This document shows, in pieces, positions 45,335 through 54,279 of a DNA stretch of 64,000 nucleotides. Within the stretch, counting starts at the first letter, position 1. Each line of letters opens with the position of its first letter. The notes under the pieces were generated by a model, which ran no database searches, was not told the origin of the DNA, and saw nothing but the letters and a program-made list of their open reading frames with translations. The position numbers and the translations under genes are program-made. Source of the stretch: Leptolyngbya ohadii IS1 (lineage in GTDB: Bacteria > Cyanobacteriota > Cyanobacteriia > Elainellales > Elainellaceae); contig NZ_NKFP01000001.1 in NCBI RefSeq assembly GCF_002215035.1, positions 124,001-188,000 of the forward strand, written 5' to 3'.

Positions 45335-47200
45335 TCAGGACATTAATAGATTTTGCTCAGGATGGTTCTGCGCTGTGACCTGCATTTGATTCTGGATTTG
45401 ATATAGAGCTGCATAGCGACCCTTGAGCCGCAGCAGTTCCCGGTGCGTTCCCTGCTCTAACAATCGTCCATTTTCCAAGTAAAGAATCAAATCCGATCGC
45501 GTGGCAAGCTGAAGATTGTGGGTAATCAAAAACGTTGTGCGGTCTTGAGCCAGTTGATGCAGGGCTGTCACGATCGCCTGCTCGTTTGCCTGATCGAGTC
45601 CGGTGGTTGGTTCATCCAGAATCAGGATCGGGGCTTTGCGAATGGCAGCACGGGCGATCGCTAGCCGCTGACGCTGACCCCCGGAGAGGGTTGCACCGCG
45701 TTCTCCCAGAATGGTGTCATAGCCCTGAGGCAAGGCTTCGATAAAGGTGTGGGCGTTTGCAAGATGGGCGGCAGCTTGAATCTCTTCGCGGGTCGCATGG
45801 GGAACACCGTAGGCAATATTTTCCCAGACAGTTGCGGCAAACAGGAGGCTATCTTGTAAAACGACGCTGATTTGCGGACGCAGCGTTTCCAGCGTGTAAT
45901 CGCGGAGGTCGTGCCCGTCGATTAGAACTCGACCCTGGGTGGGATCGTAGAGCCGCAGCAATAAACTCATCAGCGTCGATTTACCGCTGCCCGACATACC
46001 AACGATCGCCACCTGCTGTCCGGGCTGCACGGTGAAGCTAATCTCCTGAAGCAAATCCTGTCCCGGCTCGTAGGCAAAGCTGACGCGATGGAAGCGCACG
46101 GTTCCCCGAAAAGCAGGAGCTGCTGTTGCGTTAGGCAGATTTCTGACATCGGGAACTTCGTCCAAAATATCCAGAATGCGATCGCCGGAAGCAGCAGCTT
46201 TAGCTAACCGTCCGGTATATTTGGCGAAGTTTTGGACGGGCTTAAAGGCATTCTTGAGGTAGGTGAGAAACACCAGCACATCACCCGGCGTCAGGGCATC
46301 CCGCAGTACGAGCCGCGACCCTTGCCAGAGGACGATCGCCGTTCCCAGGGCAATGATTACATCTACACTGCGTTCTAGGCTGGCGGCTAGTCGCTGAGTT
46401 TTGACGCTTTCTCGCAAACTCCTTTCGTTATCGCGGCAGAAGACGCTGGCAAAGGCATCCTGGAGCGAAAGTGCCTGTACGAGTTTAATCGCGCTAATTG
46501 ATTCAGCAACGGTGGCAGCGACGGCTCCTTCCTGGTGACGATGGGCAACGGAGGCATTGCGAATGCGCCGACTCAGGTGATGGGTGGCAAAGGCAAACAG
46601 CGGGAAAGTGAGGAGTGCCAGCAGGGTTAGATCCCGATCCATCCACAGCATGACGCCAACCATGCCAAACAGCGTCAAAATACTGACCACCAGCGGCAGA
46701 ACGGCAGTTAACAAAATCTCTTGCAGACGGCTGGCATCGCTGCTGATTCGCACGACCAGATCGCCGCTTCTGGCTTTGGTGTGATAGGCAAGCGAGAGGT
46801 GCTGCAAATGGTAATAGAGCTGATTCCGTACCTGAGCCATCACCCGGCTGCTGACGACGGCTAACCCAAAGGTACTCCAGTATGCTGCCAGTGCCCGCAG
46901 TGCAGTAATGGCAATAACGGCGATCGCTGCCAGCGTTAACAGCGTGATTGGCTCCAGTTGATTGAGCAGCGGAATTGCCGCCAGCCTGTCATTTGTGGAG
47001 CTGTTTGTTTGGGGAATCAGCACATAGTCGAAGACAAACTTGAGCGTCCAGGGTTCTAGCAGTTGCAGCCCCACGTTGGCAATAAGGGCGGCTCCAGAAA
47101 TCAGTAGCAAAGTCCGCTGCTGCCAGATCTCCGGGGAAAAGCGGTGCATTAACCGCCAGAGCTTCGGCAAAGCCTGATTGAGCGGTGCGGAGTGTTTCAT
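45335..47200 (-). CDS. MsbA-type ABC exporter
   Basis: A 621-residue half-size exporter with six membrane helices (about 30-330) followed by an ATPase domain: Walker A 'GMSGSGKST', signature 'LSGGQRQRLAIARA', Walker B 'ILILDEPT' and H-loop 'LITHN'. It lacks an N-terminal peptidase, so it belongs to the lipid or glycolipid/peptide exporter type. Its ATG overlaps the stop of the upstream glycosyltransferase gene by 4 bp, which implies coupled expression and export of the glycan or glycolipid made by the operon. Confidence 0.88.
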   Translation of the reverse strand: MKHSAPLNQALPKLWRLMHRFSPEIWQQRTLLLISGAALIANVGLQLLEPWTLKFVFDYVLIPQTNSSTNDRLAAIPLLNQLEPITLLTLAAIAVIAITALRALAAYWSTFGLAVVSSRVMAQVRNQLYYHLQHLSLAYHTKARSGDLVVRISSDASRLQEILLTAVLPLVVSILTLFGMVGVMLWMDRDLTLLALLTFPLFAFATHHLSRRIRNASVAHRHQEGAVAATVAESISAIKLVQALSLQDAFASVFCRDNERSLRESVKTQRLAASLERSVDVIIALGTAIVLWQGSRLVLRDALTPGDVLVFLTYLKNAFKPVQNFAKYTGRLAKAAASGDRILDILDEVPDVRNLPNATAAPAFRGTVRFHRVSFAYEPGQDLLQEISFTVQPGQQVAIVGMSGSGKSTLMSLLLRLYDPTQGRVLIDGHDLRDYTLETLRPQISVVLQDSLLFAATVWENIAYGVPHATREEIQAAAHLANAHTFIEALPQGYDTILGERGATLSGGQRQRLAIARAAIRKAPILILDEPTTGLDQANEQAIVTALHQLAQDRTTFLITHNLQLATRSDLILYLENGRLLEQGTHRELLRLKGRYAALYQIQNQMQVTAQNHPEQNLLMS

Positions 47201-48399
47201 CGGGCAACTCCTGCGATCGGCTGGAATGAATTAGAGGCGGATACATTGGAGTCTGCAAGCTGCATCAGCTTTTGGGCGATCGCCTTCCAGGTGTGATGCT
47301 GCATGACCGTTTGCCGTGCGGCTTGTCCCATTGCGCTGCCTCTGTCCGGTGATTGCAAGATTTGTTCGATGGTGATTGCCAGATCGGTTGGATCGCCCGC
47401 AGTACAGAGCAATCCGGTAACGCCATCCTCAATCAAATCCGTTAATTGTCCGATGCGGCTTGCGACGATCGGCAGTCCGGCTGCCATGTATTCGTACACT
47501 TTGAGCGGCGAGAAATAAAAGTCGGATTGGGCTGGATAGGGTGCAACTGCCACCTGCATCGATGCCAGCCAACCGGGAACCTGCTCTGGCGCGATCGCCC
47601 CTGTGAAGTAAACGGCAGACTGTAAGCCTCGCTGAATCATGTCCCGTTCCAAATTTTTCCGTTCCGGACCATCGCCCACGATTAGTAATTGGGTTTGGGG
47701 ATGGCGCTGGTGCAGTTGGTCAAAAGCTTCGATCAGCAGCGGCAAACCGTGCCAGGGCTTGAGCGTGCCCACAAATCCGATCGTGAATGAGTTGAATGAA
47801 TAATGCTGGAAAACAGGTTGGAGGTCTGCCGGAAATCGATCGGGATTAACGCCATTCGGAATTACATGAATGGGGCGATCGTTCCCCACATATCGTTCCA
47901 GATAGGTTCTCACTTCTACGGAAACGGCGATCAAATGGGTGGCGGCATAAAAGACCCGCTGCGCGACGGATTCTGCGCTTTTGCGATCGATCAATCCCCG
48001 ATGCTTTGCCTGTTCTTCAATCAGTGGGGCATTGACTTCTAGCAGGGCTGGAATTCCACGCGATCGTGCATATTCCATGGCGCTGAAACTCCAGAGGGAA
48101 TATCGCTCATAAATCAAATCGAATGTGCCTGCTCGTTGGAGCTGAAGTTGCAGATCCGCGTTACTTGCCAGTGCAGCCTGCTCTCGTATTGCACGATCGC
48201 CTTTTGGAATTGGCGGCAGGGAATGTACTTTGACCTGAGCCAGATCCGCTGAGGGTTCCCCACCCAGCCGAGTTGCAAATAGCTCGACCTCTGCTCCCTG
48301 CTGCTGAAACGCGCGAATCACTTCCTGCACATGAATCGAGCAGCCTTTTTGCCCAAAGATGGAAACGCCCGGATCGGCACAAACATAAGCAACTCTCAT
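47197..48399 (-). CDS. Family 4 glycosyltransferase
   Basis: A 400-residue GT-B fold enzyme. The N-terminal domain begins 'MRVAYVCADPGVSIFGQKG', and the C-terminal nucleotide-sugar site contains 'IGFVGTLKPWHGL', 'LLIVGDGPERKNLER' and the GT4 E-x7-E motif region 'SPLKVYEYMAAGLPIVAS'. It transfers a sugar from an activated donor. It overlaps its neighbours on both sides by 4 bp (ATGA), so it is translationally coupled to the next glycosyltransferase and to the ABC exporter. Confidence 0.88.
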   Translation of the reverse strand: MRVAYVCADPGVSIFGQKGCSIHVQEVIRAFQQQGAEVELFATRLGGEPSADLAQVKVHSLPPIPKGDRAIREQAALASNADLQLQLQRAGTFDLIYERYSLWSFSAMEYARSRGIPALLEVNAPLIEEQAKHRGLIDRKSAESVAQRVFYAATHLIAVSVEVRTYLERYVGNDRPIHVIPNGVNPDRFPADLQPVFQHYSFNSFTIGFVGTLKPWHGLPLLIEAFDQLHQRHPQTQLLIVGDGPERKNLERDMIQRGLQSAVYFTGAIAPEQVPGWLASMQVAVAPYPAQSDFYFSPLKVYEYMAAGLPIVASRIGQLTDLIEDGVTGLLCTAGDPTDLAITIEQILQSPDRGSAMGQAARQTVMQHHTWKAIAQKLMQLADSNVSASNSFQPIAGVAR

Positions 48400-49748
48400 C
48401 CGTGTACCTCCTGCAAAGACTGACCCTGTAAAGATTGATTCTGTAGCGATGGGCTATTTTCAGCGTTAGCAGACTGGAAAAGCGATCGCAGTGCAGCCGT
48501 ATTGCGGTGAATATTAAACTCGGTTTTGATCAAATTTCGCGCCTGTTCTGCTAACTTGACGCACAGAGCCGGATCGGTGAAAAGGCGTTGCAGAGCGATC
48601 GCCAATTCCTCTGGGTTACGCTGAGGCACAATTAATCCAGTTTGCTCATGCCGCACCAGTTCCGGGATTCCGGTGACATCGGTTGCAACACAGGGCGTTC
48701 CCAGTGCCATCGCTTCCAGTAATACGGTGGGAAGTCCATCGCGGTTGCCATCGGAGCCAATGACATAAGGTGCAGCAAACACCGTTGCCTGCTGGACAAG
48801 CTGAAATACTTCGTTTTGGGGTCGAGGACCAATGATTTCAACGGTAGACTCTAAGCCAAGCTGCTGGATCTGCTGCTGTAAGGACGATTCGAGCGATCCC
48901 GTTCCCACTAGTTGACAGCGAAACTCCCATCCCTGCTGCTGAAGTATGGCACAGGCATCAATCAGGTCAGACAGTCCCTTCTTCTCCACAAACCGACCGA
49001 CTGAGATAATTCGTAGAGGATGCTGAGGCGATCGATTTGTAGATGACCGATCTGTGGGCAAATGGTCTTCGGGCGATCGATAATTCAACTGGCGGCAATC
49101 CAGTCCGTTATAAATGCGCTGTACCCGATTCGCGGCGATGCCATAGGTTTCCTGTAAATGGCGCAGATTGTAGTCGCTGACCGTAATGACTGCTGCTGCA
49201 TCTTTGAGCTTGCGTTCCATGTCCTGAGGTTCTACGCTGTCGTGAAAAATGTCTTTTGCGTGGGCAGTGAAGGTGTAGGGAACGTTGGTGAAATGGGAGG
49301 CAAGGCGAGCAACGCTGGTGGCGATCGACCCAAAGTGAGCGTGAATGTGGTTGATGCCCCTGATTTGAATTTCGCGGGCTAACCAGACTGCCTGATACAC
49401 CGTACTGTCGAGTTCTCCCTGAGCAACTGCCAGTTTTTCCCAGAAGTTGGGAATGACGTTGCTGGCTTCCTGGAGTTCTGCCCAGAAGTAGCTGGCAGCG
49501 GTTGGCGTGAGGCTGGTGAGCGATGGGCTATTTCGCCCCTGGGAGGGCTGCTGAATATAGGTGACAGGGGCGCGTACCTGGGAAATGATGTTTTGAAAGT
49601 GGGTGTCGCAAGGTGGACGCAGGGCAAAAATGTCGATCGCCAATTCTGCCGCCTCGTGGGCAAGAATTTCGTTGACGATAAACGTTTCAGAATAGCGGGG
49701 GTAGCGTTTCACCACATAGGCAACCCGCCTCGGCGACTGCAAAACCAT
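48396..49748 (-). CDS. Family 4 glycosyltransferase
   Basis: I choose the ATG at 49748, which has GAGG about 11 nt upstream; a TTG five codons earlier is also in frame. The 450-residue GT-B enzyme opens with 'VAYVVKRYPRYSETFIVNEI', a sequence typical of colanic-acid-type GT4 enzymes. The donor site includes 'ISVGRFVEKKGLSDLIDA', 'VGTGSLES' and 'GLPTVLLEAMALGTPCVATD'. Its stop overlaps the next glycosyltransferase start. Acceptor and donor sugars cannot be read from sequence. Confidence 0.87.
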   Translation of the reverse strand: MVLQSPRRVAYVVKRYPRYSETFIVNEILAHEAAELAIDIFALRPPCDTHFQNIISQVRAPVTYIQQPSQGRNSPSLTSLTPTAASYFWAELQEASNVIPNFWEKLAVAQGELDSTVYQAVWLAREIQIRGINHIHAHFGSIATSVARLASHFTNVPYTFTAHAKDIFHDSVEPQDMERKLKDAAAVITVSDYNLRHLQETYGIAANRVQRIYNGLDCRQLNYRSPEDHLPTDRSSTNRSPQHPLRIISVGRFVEKKGLSDLIDACAILQQQGWEFRCQLVGTGSLESSLQQQIQQLGLESTVEIIGPRPQNEVFQLVQQATVFAAPYVIGSDGNRDGLPTVLLEAMALGTPCVATDVTGIPELVRHEQTGLIVPQRNPEELAIALQRLFTDPALCVKLAEQARNLIKTEFNIHRNTAALRSLFQSANAENSPSLQNQSLQGQSLQEVHG

Positions 49749-49798
49749 TTCCCATTTCCTCAATCAAGCGGATGATGAAGTGAATCTATGAATCGAAT

Positions 49799-51013
49799 TT
49801 ATGAAGCGTAGCGGCTGCAATAGGCAGGCATCGTCAGCAAACTTTCTAGCTGCTGGGTCAGGTGGGTCAGCCCATTCAGATTGAGGCGATCGCGCACCTG
49901 GGGAGCCGCTTTGTTTTGTGCCATCCATCCGGTGAGAGCAGCAGGATTAATTTGATCAGGATGCAGAAGATCGACAATGTTCATTTGCTGCAATCGTTCG
50001 GCACGAATCATCTGTTCTCGGCGCGGTTTCACGCGAGGCACAACAAGCGATCGCTTTTCGTATGAAAGAATTTCGCAGGTTGTATTGTATCCCCCCATGC
50101 TCACTACCCAATCTGCCTGGGGCAACAGCAGCGTCGGTTCGGGCAGATAGTCCAGCACTTTTAATCGATGAGCGGGGTTTGCGTAAGCCTGCAACTGCTG
50201 ACGAACCTGGGGCGACATAAAGGGTCCGGTCACGATGACTCCGCTGGTGCTAGGCGGTAACGTTGCCTGGGCAAAGGCTTTGGCTAAATTGTCGCCATCC
50301 TGTCCCCCGCCCACAAAACAAACCGCAAGCTGCTTTTCAGAGAGCCGCAGATCGGCAACCGCTTGAATACTTTCCGTATCAATATATTTGAGGCGCGATC
50401 GCTGATCAAGATAGCCCAAGTAGCGCAATTTGGCAGCGATATCGCTGGAAAACTGATATTCGCGAACGGTATCGTAAACCGTCGGATCGCCATATACCCA
50501 AACTTCGTGATAGTAGTGCCGAATCACCGCTTCGTTCGCGGCACGATTCCAGTCACGTCGCACGATCTCAGGCTCGTCCAGGATGTCTCGCAAACCGAGA
50601 ATACAGCGAGTTTGGGTTTGTCTACGCAGATACTTCAGGGATAGGTCAAGCTCTCCGACTGCGCCTCTGGGCACGTTATCCACAATCAATACATCCGGCT
50701 TAAAGCTGGCTAGCGTCGTCCGAATAATTTGCGATCGCAGGGCAATGATTTCTTTAAGAGGAAGGTTGAGCCGTCGAGATTGATATTGCCCCTCTGCGTT
50801 TTTGTGCAGGGCAGGCAGCGTTAGATAATCAACTCCGGGAATGACGGGACATCGGCTGGCATCCTGCATTCCGCTGATCAGCAAAACATCGATCGGTAAA
50901 CCGGAGTCAGCTAGAGTTTGGGCAATTAATAAATTACGGCGTTTATGCCCTAAACCCATGGTGTCATGGGAGTAGAGCGCAACTCGCCATCTGCGAGAAG
51001 AATTGCTCAACAC
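49799..51013 (-). CDS. MurG-like glycosyltransferase, first gene of glycan operon
   Basis: A 404-residue protein with a GT-B fold of the MurG/GT28 or UDP-glucuronosyltransferase type. The N-terminus 'VALYSHDTMGLGHKRRNLLIA' and the C-terminal 'PQADWVVSMGGYNTTCEILSYEKRSLVVPRVKPRREQMIRAE' (cited in parts) match proteins that bind UDP-sugars through a GGY-N-T/S motif. Most of that group are annotated only as glycosyltransferases. It precedes the second glycosyltransferase by about 50 bp and probably starts the operon. Confidence 0.8.
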   Translation of the reverse strand: MLSNSSRRWRVALYSHDTMGLGHKRRNLLIAQTLADSGLPIDVLLISGMQDASRCPVIPGVDYLTLPALHKNAEGQYQSRRLNLPLKEIIALRSQIIRTTLASFKPDVLIVDNVPRGAVGELDLSLKYLRRQTQTRCILGLRDILDEPEIVRRDWNRAANEAVIRHYYHEVWVYGDPTVYDTVREYQFSSDIAAKLRYLGYLDQRSRLKYIDTESIQAVADLRLSEKQLAVCFVGGGQDGDNLAKAFAQATLPPSTSGVIVTGPFMSPQVRQQLQAYANPAHRLKVLDYLPEPTLLLPQADWVVSMGGYNTTCEILSYEKRSLVVPRVKPRREQMIRAERLQQMNIVDLLHPDQINPAALTGWMAQNKAAPQVRDRLNLNGLTHLTQQLESLLTMPAYCSRYAS

Positions 51014-51089
51014 ACCTGCCCTCCCGATTCAAAGAACCGTAAATTATGTTGCTTGGTATCCTAACTTTTCCAAGGCAAATGTACGAGAA

Positions 51090-51109
51090 AAATGAGAGTT
51101 TTCTCATTT
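51090..51109 (-). terminator. Terminator of the two-component operon
   Basis: A perfect 8-bp inverted repeat (AAATGAGA/TCTCATTT) with a 4-nt loop is followed, on the minus strand, by a T-rich run. It lies about 140 bp after the response regulator stop and before the glycan operon. Confidence 0.55.
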
Positions 51110-51249
51110 GATGGAGGGAGGATACGTATCAAAATTAGCAATTCTTTTTTGTTAGGAACAATGGGAAATGTATTTCGTCAATATATCACAGACGGTTTAA
51201 TAATAGGGTGATAAAAACGATCATTCTGAACAGTTTGATCTAAGTTGTC

Positions 51250-51921
51250 TTATTTATAAATCAGCCGATAGCCAACTCCTCGAACCGTTTCGATCGAATC
51301 ATGCCCTAATTTTTTGCGTAGATAGCCAATATAGACATCCACAATATTAGAACTGGGATCATAGTCATATCCCCAGACCTGACTCAGCAAGTCTTCACGG
51401 CGGCAGGTTTGTCCCGGTTGGCGGGCAAGCATTTCTAGTAATACAAACTCGCGAGTCGAAAGGTCAATCGATCGCCCTTTCACTTCAACCCGTCGTCGCC
51501 GTAAATCGATCGTTAAGCTACCGACCGTGAGAACAATTTCCTCCGGCAGGTCGGGCGATCGCTGCTGGCGAAGCTGAACTCGAATTCGCGCAATTAGCTC
51601 AGCAAGAGAGAAGGGCTTTGTGACATAATCGTTTGCCCCGGCTTCCAGGGCACGTACTTTATCTCGCACATCCTGAAACACAGTCAGGACGATAATCGGA
51701 AGCTGTTCGCCTCGCTGACGTAACGCCTCAATTACGGCAATTCCATTTTTTCCGGGCAGTCCCAGATCGAGAATCAGCAGATCAAATTCTTCCGTTTTGC
51801 CCCAGGCGATCGCCGCGTTGCCGTCTTCCACAACCCTTGTGATAAAACCTTTTCTTTCTAACCCTTCTTGCAGAAATGCAGCAATGCGAGGTTCGTCTTC
51901 AGCAATCAGAATTCGGTTCAT
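51250..51921 (-). CDS. OmpR/PhoB-type response regulator
   Basis: A 223-residue regulator with a receiver domain (acidic pocket 'EDE', phosphoacceptor near Asp52 in 'LLILDLGLPGKNG', Thr in 'IVLTVFQD', Lys in 'YVTKPFS') and a C-terminal winged helix ('STREFVLLEMLARQPG', 'NIVDVYIGYLRKKLG', 'ETVRGVGYRL'). It lies 71 bp downstream of a histidine kinase gene on the same strand, and the two form a standard pair. Confidence 0.92.
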   Translation of the reverse strand: MNRILIAEDEPRIAAFLQEGLERKGFITRVVEDGNAAIAWGKTEEFDLLILDLGLPGKNGIAVIEALRQRGEQLPIIVLTVFQDVRDKVRALEAGANDYVTKPFSLAELIARIRVQLRQQRSPDLPEEIVLTVGSLTIDLRRRRVEVKGRSIDLSTREFVLLEMLARQPGQTCRREDLLSQVWGYDYDPSSNIVDVYIGYLRKKLGHDSIETVRGVGYRLIYK

Positions 51922-51992
51922 TATTCTACGGTCATTGATATCGTGATCTCTAAAATCAGGTTAAACGTCGAGCAGGGTAATGCAAAATTGTA

Positions 51993-53528
51993 TCAGGGCG
52001 CATCAACCGGAATAATGGCAGTAAACTGGGAACCGACCCCCGGATGGCTTTGCAGCAAAATTCTGCCGCCATGTGCCTCGGCAATTGCTTTCACAATCGC
52101 TAAGCCTAACCCGGCTCCTTTGCTTCGACGACGCCCCTGCCCCCGTGCAAAGCGCTGAAGAATGCGAGACTGATCCTGAAACGCAATCCCAGTGCCCGTA
52201 TCCCTGACCCAGAAGTGAACCGAATCCGCAACCAGACGGCTACCAATCTCGATTGTGTCTGCCTCAGCGGTATGTTCAACGGCATTTTGCGCCAGATTCA
52301 TCAGCAGTTGGGTCAGCCGTTGACGATCGCCCACGATGCGAACCGATGCCTTCGACACAAGCTGCCATTGTCGAGTTGCCAGGGCAGTCGATTTCGCAAA
52401 AATCTCTTCAATCAGCAGATCTGCCGCAACCATGTCCAGTTCCAGAAAATCGGGACGCTCCGCCTTCGCAAGCAGCAGCAAATCGTCAACCAATCGGCTC
52501 ATCCGGTTTAGCTCATCGGTCATCAGGTCGATCGCGGCTAGATGACGGGTTTCGTGGTGATGCAAAGCAGGCTTTCCTTCCGAATCATCAGATAATGTCT
52601 GGCTGAGGATTTCTAGGTGCCCGCGAATCACCGTAATCGGCGTTTGAAATTCATGGCTGGCATCATTAATAAATTCCCGCTGACTGGCAAAGGAAGCCTG
52701 GAGCCGATCGAGCATTTCATTAAAGGTAATGGTTAATTCGGCAATTTCTCTGGCTCCCTGAACGGGCAGCGGTTGGGCAATCGTTTCCATTCCCCGAACC
52801 GATCGAGCCGTTTCAGTCAGGGTTCCCAGCGGAAATAAAACCTGCCCGATAATGCACCAGGCAAGGATCAAAGCCACCAGCATAACGGCTAGCAACACAT
52901 AGGCTGCAACCCACACTGCCTGATCAATCTCCTGCTGTTCGCGGCTTAAGGAGTGGATGACGACAAATACCCCTTGCTGATTGCCATCGTTCTGAAGCGG
53001 ATAGGCGATGTAGCGCAGGGTTGTCGCTGCCGTTTGCTGATCGTCTCCCTGGGTTGGGCGTAGAGTCGTTGTTCCCACCTGGGGTTTTGCCGTTCCTCCT
53101 TCAGGATAATTGAGCTGGGCGATCGTCTCCAGCCAGGCCGAATCGAGGTTAAACGGTAAGGGATTGGGGCTGGTTTTGTAGATCTCTCCGTTAATCAGAG
53201 TGACAAAACTTTCATGGGCAACGGGAATATTGCGAGACAAAAATACCTTGAAAATAGAAGCAGAGTCCTGATTGAAGGGTTGTCCCGTTGCCGGATTGCG
53301 TCCTTGCTCCAATCGCTGCATTTCCTCAACTTCCTGTCTTAGGGACTGCTGAACCCGCTGCTGAAGCTGAGTAAACAGAATTTGCCGAATCAGTGTGATT
53401 GAAAGGGCGATCGACAGGGCAATGAGAACGGCTAATCCCAAAACGATTCGAGTTCTTGCGCTCCAGAAAAGGGACTGCCAATTTTGCCGCCAGTTCTTAA
53501 TCCGGAAGGGGATACTGCGAGACACCAT
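51993..53528 (-). CDS. Membrane sensor histidine kinase
   Basis: The 511-residue kinase has two membrane segments (about 28-50 and 203-228) around a periplasmic sensor region of about 150 residues, then a HAMP linker, the dimerisation helix with His292 ('NDASHEFQTPIT'), and an ATPase domain with 'NLAQNAVEHT', 'VRDTGTGI' and 'GAGLGLAIVKA'. It resembles class I kinases that partner OmpR-type regulators such as the gene 71 bp downstream. The divergent RiPP precursor gene starts 252 bp away, which makes regulation of that locus possible but unproven. Confidence 0.92.
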   Translation of the reverse strand: MVSRSIPFRIKNWRQNWQSLFWSARTRIVLGLAVLIALSIALSITLIRQILFTQLQQRVQQSLRQEVEEMQRLEQGRNPATGQPFNQDSASIFKVFLSRNIPVAHESFVTLINGEIYKTSPNPLPFNLDSAWLETIAQLNYPEGGTAKPQVGTTTLRPTQGDDQQTAATTLRYIAYPLQNDGNQQGVFVVIHSLSREQQEIDQAVWVAAYVLLAVMLVALILAWCIIGQVLFPLGTLTETARSVRGMETIAQPLPVQGAREIAELTITFNEMLDRLQASFASQREFINDASHEFQTPITVIRGHLEILSQTLSDDSEGKPALHHHETRHLAAIDLMTDELNRMSRLVDDLLLLAKAERPDFLELDMVAADLLIEEIFAKSTALATRQWQLVSKASVRIVGDRQRLTQLLMNLAQNAVEHTAEADTIEIGSRLVADSVHFWVRDTGTGIAFQDQSRILQRFARGQGRRRSKGAGLGLAIVKAIAEAHGGRILLQSHPGVGSQFTAIIPVDAP

Positions 53529-53780
53529 ACTGAGCCATTACAAACTGGGCTGAGCTATCTGTTTCCCGTTTGTTCTCTTTTACTCTACTCAGATCTGTAT
53601 GTTTCGGGTAGACCTGAAGATGAGAAAAGTCTCACAAAAATTGAACATCCTACTTTCAGCGTCTAGTTTAAACAAGGGTGCGATTTACAGCGAAATGCGA
53701 TCGCCCCTGAAAAAGGCAGTAATAATTCCGCTACTCAAGTTTAGCGATTCAAGAACGTTGGAAGAGATGGAGTAACCTTC

Positions 53781-53984
53781 ATGGATAAGAATTTCGTGCA
53801 AGATCTAAACCCCGCAGGATTTGCGCTATTCTCAGGTGCAGAAAATTTTCTGCAAGATTTGTCTGAGGAAGAAGAATCTACTATTTCGGGAGGTAGACGC
53901 TCCAATAGCAGAAGCCGTCGTCCCCGTCGTCGTCCCCGTCGTCGCCCTCGTCGTCGTCCCGCTAGAAGCGTAAGCCGTTCGTAG
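53781..53984 (+). CDS. RiPP-like precursor peptide with double-glycine leader and Arg/Pro/Ser core
   Basis: The 67-residue peptide begins at an ATG with GGAG 8 nt upstream. Residues 1-38 form a leader with 'FALFSGAENFLQDLSEEE' and an acidic helix that ends 'STISGG', a standard double-glycine site for C39 peptidase transporters. The predicted core (39-67) has 16 Arg, 4 Pro, 6 Ser and one each of Asn, Ala and Val, with no Cys or Thr. Its centre is RRP-RRRP-RRRP-RRRP, encoded by a 12-nt tandem repeat (CGTCGTCGTCCC-like) at 53916-53960. The six Ser flank this centre, three on each side. The opposite strand also has a long frame, but the leader logic and the downstream genes support the plus strand. 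Modification by the downstream kinase-HopA1 protein is inferred. Confidence 0.8.
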   Translation: MDKNFVQDLNPAGFALFSGAENFLQDLSEEEESTISGGRRSNSRSRRPRRRPRRRPRRRPARSVSRS

Positions 53985-54057
53985 TCATTTCTGATTCGAT
54001 CCGTTTTCCCGAAATTGCCTACTGTGTACACAAGTCCTATCTATGGACGTTTTAAAT

Positions 54058-54086
54058 CCTTCTCTCGCTTATGGGAGAGGGATTTT
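54058..54086 (+). terminator. Hairpin terminator or attenuator after the precursor gene
   Basis: A 9-bp stem, CCTTCTCTC with GGGAGAGGG (two G-U pairs), encloses a 6-nt loop and is followed by TTTT. It lies between the precursor and the modification-export genes on the same strand. Partial termination here would give more precursor than enzyme transcript, as in many RiPP loci. I see no separate promoter with confidence in the 194 bp that follow. Confidence 0.55.
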
Positions 54087-54279
54087 GAGAAAATGAGAAG
54101 AGTTTTATAAAGGCTTTGCTGCTTCAGCATCCTCTGATTTCAGTCCTATGGGTGATGCAGGATTACGACTGCTGCCTGAAAATAAGCTGGCTTACTTTTT
54201 TAGGTAGTTGAGTTCACGATCGCTCCTTCTCAAGAAGAAACCCAGGTGAAGGTAAAATTTATTTTTAGTAATCACGAAT

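Noticed and set aside
53741..54031. Open frame on the minus strand across the RiPP precursor gene
   Set aside because: It is the reverse of the Arg-rich repeat, has no ribosome site or recognisable domain, and the plus-strand frame has a leader, a GG site and matching downstream genes.
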